Assembly: GCF_006715785.1 (NCBI RefSeq)
Contig: NZ_VFNX01000002.1
Location: 806,001-870,000, forward strand
Reading direction: 5' to 3'
Source of the DNA: Streptomyces puniciscabiei
GTDB taxonomy: Bacteria > Actinomycetota > Actinomycetes > Streptomycetales > Streptomycetaceae
Length of the DNA stretch: 64,000 bases
The position numbers and the translations under genes are program-made. The notes beneath the pieces were generated by a model. It did no database searches, was not told where the DNA came from, and saw only the letters and a program-made list of their open reading frames with translations. Shown piece after piece: positions 60,680 to 64,000 of this stretch; positions within the stretch are counted from its first letter, which is position 1, and each line of letters starts with the position of its first letter.

Positions 60680-61056
60680 CGTTCGTCGGATTCGAGCAGG
60701 TCCCGCAGGATCCGCTCGTCGTCGGGGCTGAGCTGGGCGACGAAGCGGGCGAGGACCGTTTCACGGTCGCTGTCCCGGTCCAGTTCGCTGTGCATCCGGC
60801 GGGCGGTGAGGCCGTGCGCGTCCTGGACGTCCCGAACCGGGAGGTAGGCGTAGCCGCGGCCGTGGCGGTGCCGCTCGACGACGCCCTTGTCGTACAGGCG
60901 GGTGAGGATCGTGGTCACCGTCGTACGCGCCAGGTCGGCGCCGAGGCTCAGCTGGACCTGGCCGGGCGTCTGCGGGGCGCCGGCGGCCCACAGCGCGGCC
61001 ATGACGCTCGCCTCGAGCTCACCGGCCGGCCGGCGCTCGTCCTTCGCCTCGGTCAT
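60676..61056 (-). CDS. BlaI/MecI-family repressor
   Basis: A 126-residue winged-helix repressor: GELEASVMAALWAAGAPQTP, VQLSLGADLARTTVTTILTRLYDKGVVER and RGYAYLPV form the DNA-binding domain, followed by a C-terminal dimerisation helix SPDDERILRDLL. It is the first gene of a two-gene operon with the M56 peptidase, whose ATG overlaps its stop. A GTCTAC/GTAGTC dyad 42 bases upstream is a likely self-operator. No beta-lactamase gene is nearby, so target genes are elsewhere. Confidence 0.92.
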   Translation of the reverse strand: MTEAKDERRPAGELEASVMAALWAAGAPQTPGQVQLSLGADLARTTVTTILTRLYDKGVVERHRHGRGYAYLPVRDVQDAHGLTARRMHSELDRDSDRETVLARFVAQLSPDDERILRDLLESDER

Positions 61057-61098
61057 GGAACGTCCCTCACCCCGTCTTCGTGTGCGGCCCGGACGACC

Positions 61099-61116
61099 GT
61101 CTACACGATGGTAGTC
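61099..61116 (-). promoter_or_regulatory. Candidate BlaI operator
   Basis: GTCTACACGATGGTAGTC carries CTAC and GTAG half-sites around a 6-base centre, the TACA/TGTA-like symmetry used by BlaI-type repressors. It lies 42 bases before the BlaI start, in the promoter position. Confidence 0.55.
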
Positions 61117-61139
61117 AATCGAGCCTTCGTACGGCTGTG

Positions 61140-62040
61140 ACCCGGCCCCCATTATGGGAGGGCCGCTTCGCACGGGGACCGCCGTCAAGGGTTGGCAGGC
61201 CCCCAGCAGCAAGCCTGGGACCCCGTCCTCGGACCGGGGGCCTGGCAGGACGGCTGGGAATGCCGTCCCGGGACCGGGGCCCGGGCTGGGTTGGCGCTGA
61301 GGCCGCCGTTGCGAGACCGGGGCCCTTTGCGGCCAGGACCGCCGTCCCGGAGACCGGGGGCCCGGGGCTGGGGCCGCCGTCCCGAGACCGGGACCCCGGG
61401 GCTGGGGCCGCCGTCCCCGGACTGGGGACCAGGCAGGACGGCTGGGGCTGCCGTCCCGAGACCGGGCCCGGGGCTGGTTGGCGCTGAGGCCGCCGTTGCG
61501 AGACCAGGGCCCTTTGCGGCCAGGACCGCCGTCCCGGAGACCGGGGCCCGGGGCTGAGGCCGCCGTCCCGAGACCGGGACCCCGGGCTGAGGCCGCCGTC
61601 CCCAGGACCGGGGCCCCGGGGCTGAGGCTGCCGTCCCCAGGACCGGCGCTCCGCGCGGCAACTCGGGCCGCCGTACCCGCAGACCGAAGGACCGGGCCGA
61701 GGGCACGGCCATGGCCCCGCAGCCCAGGGACCGGCAGCCACGGCTCGGGCTCCCGTCCCCGAGGCCAGGACCTGGGCAAGGGCTGGGGCCGCCGTTCCCG
61801 GGACGATGGGACCCAGGTGGACAGCTGGGGCGGCCGTCCGAGATCGGGACCCACGGCCGGCCACCTTCGGGGAGCCGCCGTACAGGAGCCCGAGAACCGA
61901 GGCGAGGCCCGGGCCCCCGTCCTCCAAGACCAGGAAACGGGCCACGGCCCGGGCCGCCGGTCCCGAGACGATGGGAGACCGGACCCGGGGCGGCGCCCGG
62001 TGCCGCCGTTCCGGAGAAGGATCCTGCGGCGGCCGGGGTG
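61140..62040. repeat. Minisatellite-like repeat region
   Basis: About 0.9 kb built from some twenty imperfect units of roughly 25-50 bases, each with a core like GCCGCCGTCCCGAGACCGGG. A larger block beginning TTGGCGCTGAGGCCGCCGTT at 61291 recurs at 61478 (offset 187), including CCCTTTGCGGCCAGGACCGC. Open frames across it encode only Gly/Pro/Arg/Ala repeats, with no family resemblance. The region fills the intergenic space between the BlaI operon and the aldehyde dehydrogenase gene; the remaining 110 bases to 62152 are featureless. Confidence 0.8.
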
Positions 62041-62152
62041 ATCAGCTCGCTGGGCAGGTCGCCGAGCCGGCAGGTGGCGGAGGCATCCGCGGTGATCAAG
62101 TCAGCGGTCGTTCGGCGGAGTTTCGCACATCCGCCGTGCCGCGCAGGGGAAT

Positions 62153-63475
62153 TCAGTGCAGGGGCTTGGCCAGGACCGCCTTGCGGTGGCTGAACGTCTC
62201 GATGGAGTAGCGGCCGTGGTAGCTGCCCATGCCGCTCTCCCCCACGCCGCCGAACGGCAGGTCGGAGACGGTGAGATGGGCGAGGGGCAGGCCGTGGCCG
62301 AGGCCGCCGGAGGAGGTCTCGGCGGCGATGCGGGCGCGGGTGCGCTCGGACTCGCTGAAGACGTACAGCGCCAGCGGCTTGTCACGGTCGTTGATGAAGT
62401 CGATCGCCTCGTCGAGGCCGGACACGGTGACGATGGGCAGGATCGGGCCGAAGATCTCCTCCTGCATCACGGGCGACTTCGGGTCGACGTCCGCGAGGAC
62501 GGTCGGCGCGATGTACTTGGCGTCGCGGTCGCCGTGGCCGCCGACCGCGACCCGGCCGGAGCCCAGCAGGCCGCAGAGCCGGTCGAAGTGCCGCTCGTTG
62601 ACGATGCGGCCGTACTCCGGGGACTGCGCCGGGTCGGCGCCGAACAGCGTCTCCACCGCGCGCACCAGGGCGGTCTCCAGGGCGGCGGCGGTCTCCGGGT
62701 CGGCCAGGACGTAGTCCGGGGCGACGCAGGTCTGGCCGGCGTTGAGGAACTTGCCGCGGGCGAGCCGGTCCGCGACCACGTCCAGGTCGGCGTCGCGGTC
62801 GACGAACACCGGGGACTTGCCGCCCAGTTCGAGGGTGACCGGGGTGAGGTGCTCGGCGGCGGCGCGCATCACGATCCGGCCGACGGTGCCGTTGCCGGTG
62901 TAGAAGATGTGGTCGAAGCGCTCCGCCAGCAGGGCCGTGGTCTCCGGGACGCCGCCCTCGACCACGGCGACCGCGTCGGTGTCGAGGTAGGCCGGGATCA
63001 GCTCGGCGAGGGCGGCCGAGGTGGCGGGGGCCAGCTCGCTCGGCTTGGCGACCACCGCGTTGCCGGAGGCGAGGGCACCCACCATGGGGGCGAGCAGCAG
63101 CTGCGCCGGGTAGTTCCAGGGGGCGATGACGAGCACGACGCCCAGCGGGTCGTACTGCGTCCAGGCCGTCGCGTCGGCGCCCAGATGGGCCGGGACCGGC
63201 GCGGGCTCCGGGCTCAGCCACTCCTGAAGGTGGTCCAGGGTGTGGTCGATCTCTCGGATCGTGAAGTCGATCTCGGTGCGGTAGGCCTCGGTGCTGCTCT
63301 TGCCCAGGTCGGCGTGGAGGGCGGCGGCGAGGTCGGCGCCGCGCTCCGTGAGCATCGTGCGCAGCCGGCGCAGCTGGCCGGTGCGCCACTCGACGGGCTT
63401 GGTGCGGCCGGTGGCGAAGGTGGCGCGCAGCCGGGCCACGATGTCGGCGGGCTGCTCGCTGGCGGGATGGGTCAC
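62153..63475 (-). CDS. Aldehyde dehydrogenase family protein
   Basis: A 440-residue NAD(P)-dependent aldehyde dehydrogenase of the short group related to class 3 and coniferyl aldehyde dehydrogenases (no long N-terminal extension). Catalytic Cys250 in [11 protein letters not shown], general base Glu in [11 protein letters not shown], cofactor site [11 protein letters not shown] and [10 protein letters not shown], and the C-terminal [20 protein letters not shown] start (VTHPASEQP) has GAGG upstream; longer starts add atypical sequence. Likely oxidises aromatic or long-chain aldehydes. Confidence 0.9.
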   Translation of the reverse strand: MTHPASEQPADIVARLRATFATGRTKPVEWRTGQLRRLRTMLTERGADLAAALHADLGKSSTEAYRTEIDFTIREIDHTLDHLQEWLSPEPAPVPAHLGADATAWTQYDPLGVVLVIAPWNYPAQLLLAPMVGALASGNAVVAKPSELAPATSAALAELIPAYLDTDAVAVVEGGVPETTALLAERFDHIFYTGNGTVGRIVMRAAAEHLTPVTLELGGKSPVFVDRDADLDVVADRLARGKFLNAGQTCVAPDYVLADPETAAALETALVRAVETLFGADPAQSPEYGRIVNERHFDRLCGLLGSGRVAVGGHGDRDAKYIAPTVLADVDPKSPVMQEEIFGPILPIVTVSGLDEAIDFINDRDKPLALYVFSESERTRARIAAETSSGGLGHGLPLAHLTVSDLPFGGVGESGMGSYHGRYSIETFSHRKAVLAKPLH

Positions 63476-63589
63476 GGATGCCTCGCTGGGGGTGCACGGG
63501 CGGATTCGGCCCGAGCCTAGGTCTCGGTGGATGTATTTGCCAACCTTTAAGGTCCTCAAGTTCATTCCGGGGGCCCGCGGTGACACCGG

Positions 63590-64000
63590 TCACGTCGCCA
63601 TGGGCTCGGTCTCGCGCCGGCGGCGCTCCAGGTAGGCCCGCTCGGCCTCGCTCCCGGCCAGCTCGGCGGCCCGGCTGTACTCGGTGGCCGCCTCGGTGGT
63701 GCGGCCCAGGCGGCGCAGCAGGTCGGCGCGGACGGCGTGCAGCACGTGATAGCGGTCGAGACCGAGGGCGTCGACCAGGTCCAGCGCGACGGCCGGCCCC
63801 TCCGTCTCCGCCACGGCGACCGCACGGTTCAGGGCGACGACCGGGGACGGCGCCACGGCCATCAGCTGGTCGTACAGGCGCAGGATCTGCTCCCAGTCGG
63901 TGGTCCCGGCGGCGGACGCGTCGCTGTGCACGGCGTTGATCGCGGCCTGGATCTGGTACGGCCCCGGCCGGCCGTGCCGCAGGCAGCGCCGGACCAGGTC
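63590..64000 (-). CDS. ECF sigma factor (ECF42-like), C-terminal part
   Basis: The gene runs off the right edge, so only the last 136 residues are present. They are the C-terminal extension of SigJ/ECF42-type sigma factors (DUF6596/TPR-like): YQIQAAINAVHSDA, TDWEQILRLYDQLM, SPVVALNRAVAVAE, GPAVALDLVDALGLDRYHVLHAVRADLL and RAELAGSEAERAYLERR. Such factors are normally next to a YCII-domain (DGPF) protein gene, which would be outside the window. Sigma regions 2 and 4 cannot be seen. Confidence 0.85.
   Translation of the reverse strand, partial: DLVRRCLRHGRPGPYQIQAAINAVHSDASAAGTTDWEQILRLYDQLMAVAPSPVVALNRAVAVAETEGPAVALDLVDALGLDRYHVLHAVRADLLRRLGRTTEAATEYSRAAELAGSEAERAYLERRRRETEPMAT

Noticed and set aside
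61140..62040. CRISPR array
   Set aside because: Units are imperfect, lack unique spacers of constant length, and no cas genes are present.
61115..62099. Pro/Gly/Arg-rich collagen-like proteins in the repeat region
   Set aside because: Several frames are open on both strands because the repeat is almost pure GC; none has conserved sequence or the codon bias of neighbouring genes.

Overview
The window is a chromosomal segment of a Streptomyces or very close relative. The evidence is the very high G+C with strong third-position GC bias, frequent GTG and TTG starts, and the lineage-restricted families present: a WhiB-like protein, an SsgA-like sporulation protein, a streptophobe membrane protein, DUF6777, DUF6098, the MelC1/MelC2 tyrosinase pair, and a 2-methylisoborneol terpene operon with a family 2B encapsulin. 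Genes are dense, on both strands, often with 1-4 nt stop/start overlaps. I see no tRNA, rRNA, CRISPR array, phage or insertion sequence.

Layout, 1-20 kb: the 3' end of a LysR/ArgP-type regulator; a WhiB-like protein; DUF6098; a two-component system whose regulator and kinase genes are separated by a 646-bp repeat-bearing gap; an L,D-transpeptidase-like lipoprotein; a secreted M1 peptidase; a DUF488 protein; a TetR-FAD dehydrogenase pair with a large palindromic operator, divergent from an AlkB-type dioxygenase; an MBL hydrolase; DUF4032; a universal stress protein; then a compact operon of a response-regulator/thioredoxin-reductase fusion, a cyclic-nucleotide-binding histidine kinase and a UBP zinc finger. 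A decayed LuxR regulator and a secreted SGNH hydrolase preceded by a 193-bp tandem duplication follow.

20-40 kb: secreted M4 metalloprotease, AIM24 protein, a TPR-polyprenyl synthetase-dehydratase cluster behind a striking TATACACG operator, a membrane-anchored pseudokinase, an F420-type oxidoreductase, an SsgA-like protein, VOC and DUF6328 proteins, an aldo/keto reductase, a TetR-MFS efflux pair with twin operators, a lipase, the melC1-melC2 melanin operon, RNase HI, a two-domain VOC protein and a zinc alcohol dehydrogenase.

39.7-43.2 kb is the 2-methylisoborneol-type operon: encapsulin shell, terpene cyclase, geranyl diphosphate C-methyltransferase. The cyclase is unusually short at its N-terminus and has a changed aspartate motif, so its cargo loading and product deserve checking.

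43-64 kb: an APH-like kinase, a PhnB-like protein, a SigB/F/G-type sigma factor with two SigB-like promoter matches and a nearby RsbW-like ATPase, a Ser-rich DUF6777 membrane protein, streptophobe, an active Ser/Thr kinase next to an FHA-domain ABC transporter (a 258-bp tandem duplication has copied the kinase 3' end), NTF2-like, DUF1905, aldo/keto reductase and divergent LysR regulator, DinB-like, adenosine deaminase, VOC, a BlaI/M56 pair, about 0.9 kb of minisatellite-like repeats, an aldehyde dehydrogenase and the 3' part of an ECF sigma factor.

The best candidates for less-described biology are the redox-fusion two-component operon, the short encapsulin cargo enzyme, the TATACACG-controlled TPR/prenyl synthetase unit, and the FHA-ABC/kinase cluster. 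All functional statements rest on motif recognition and recalled family knowledge; no database search was run.
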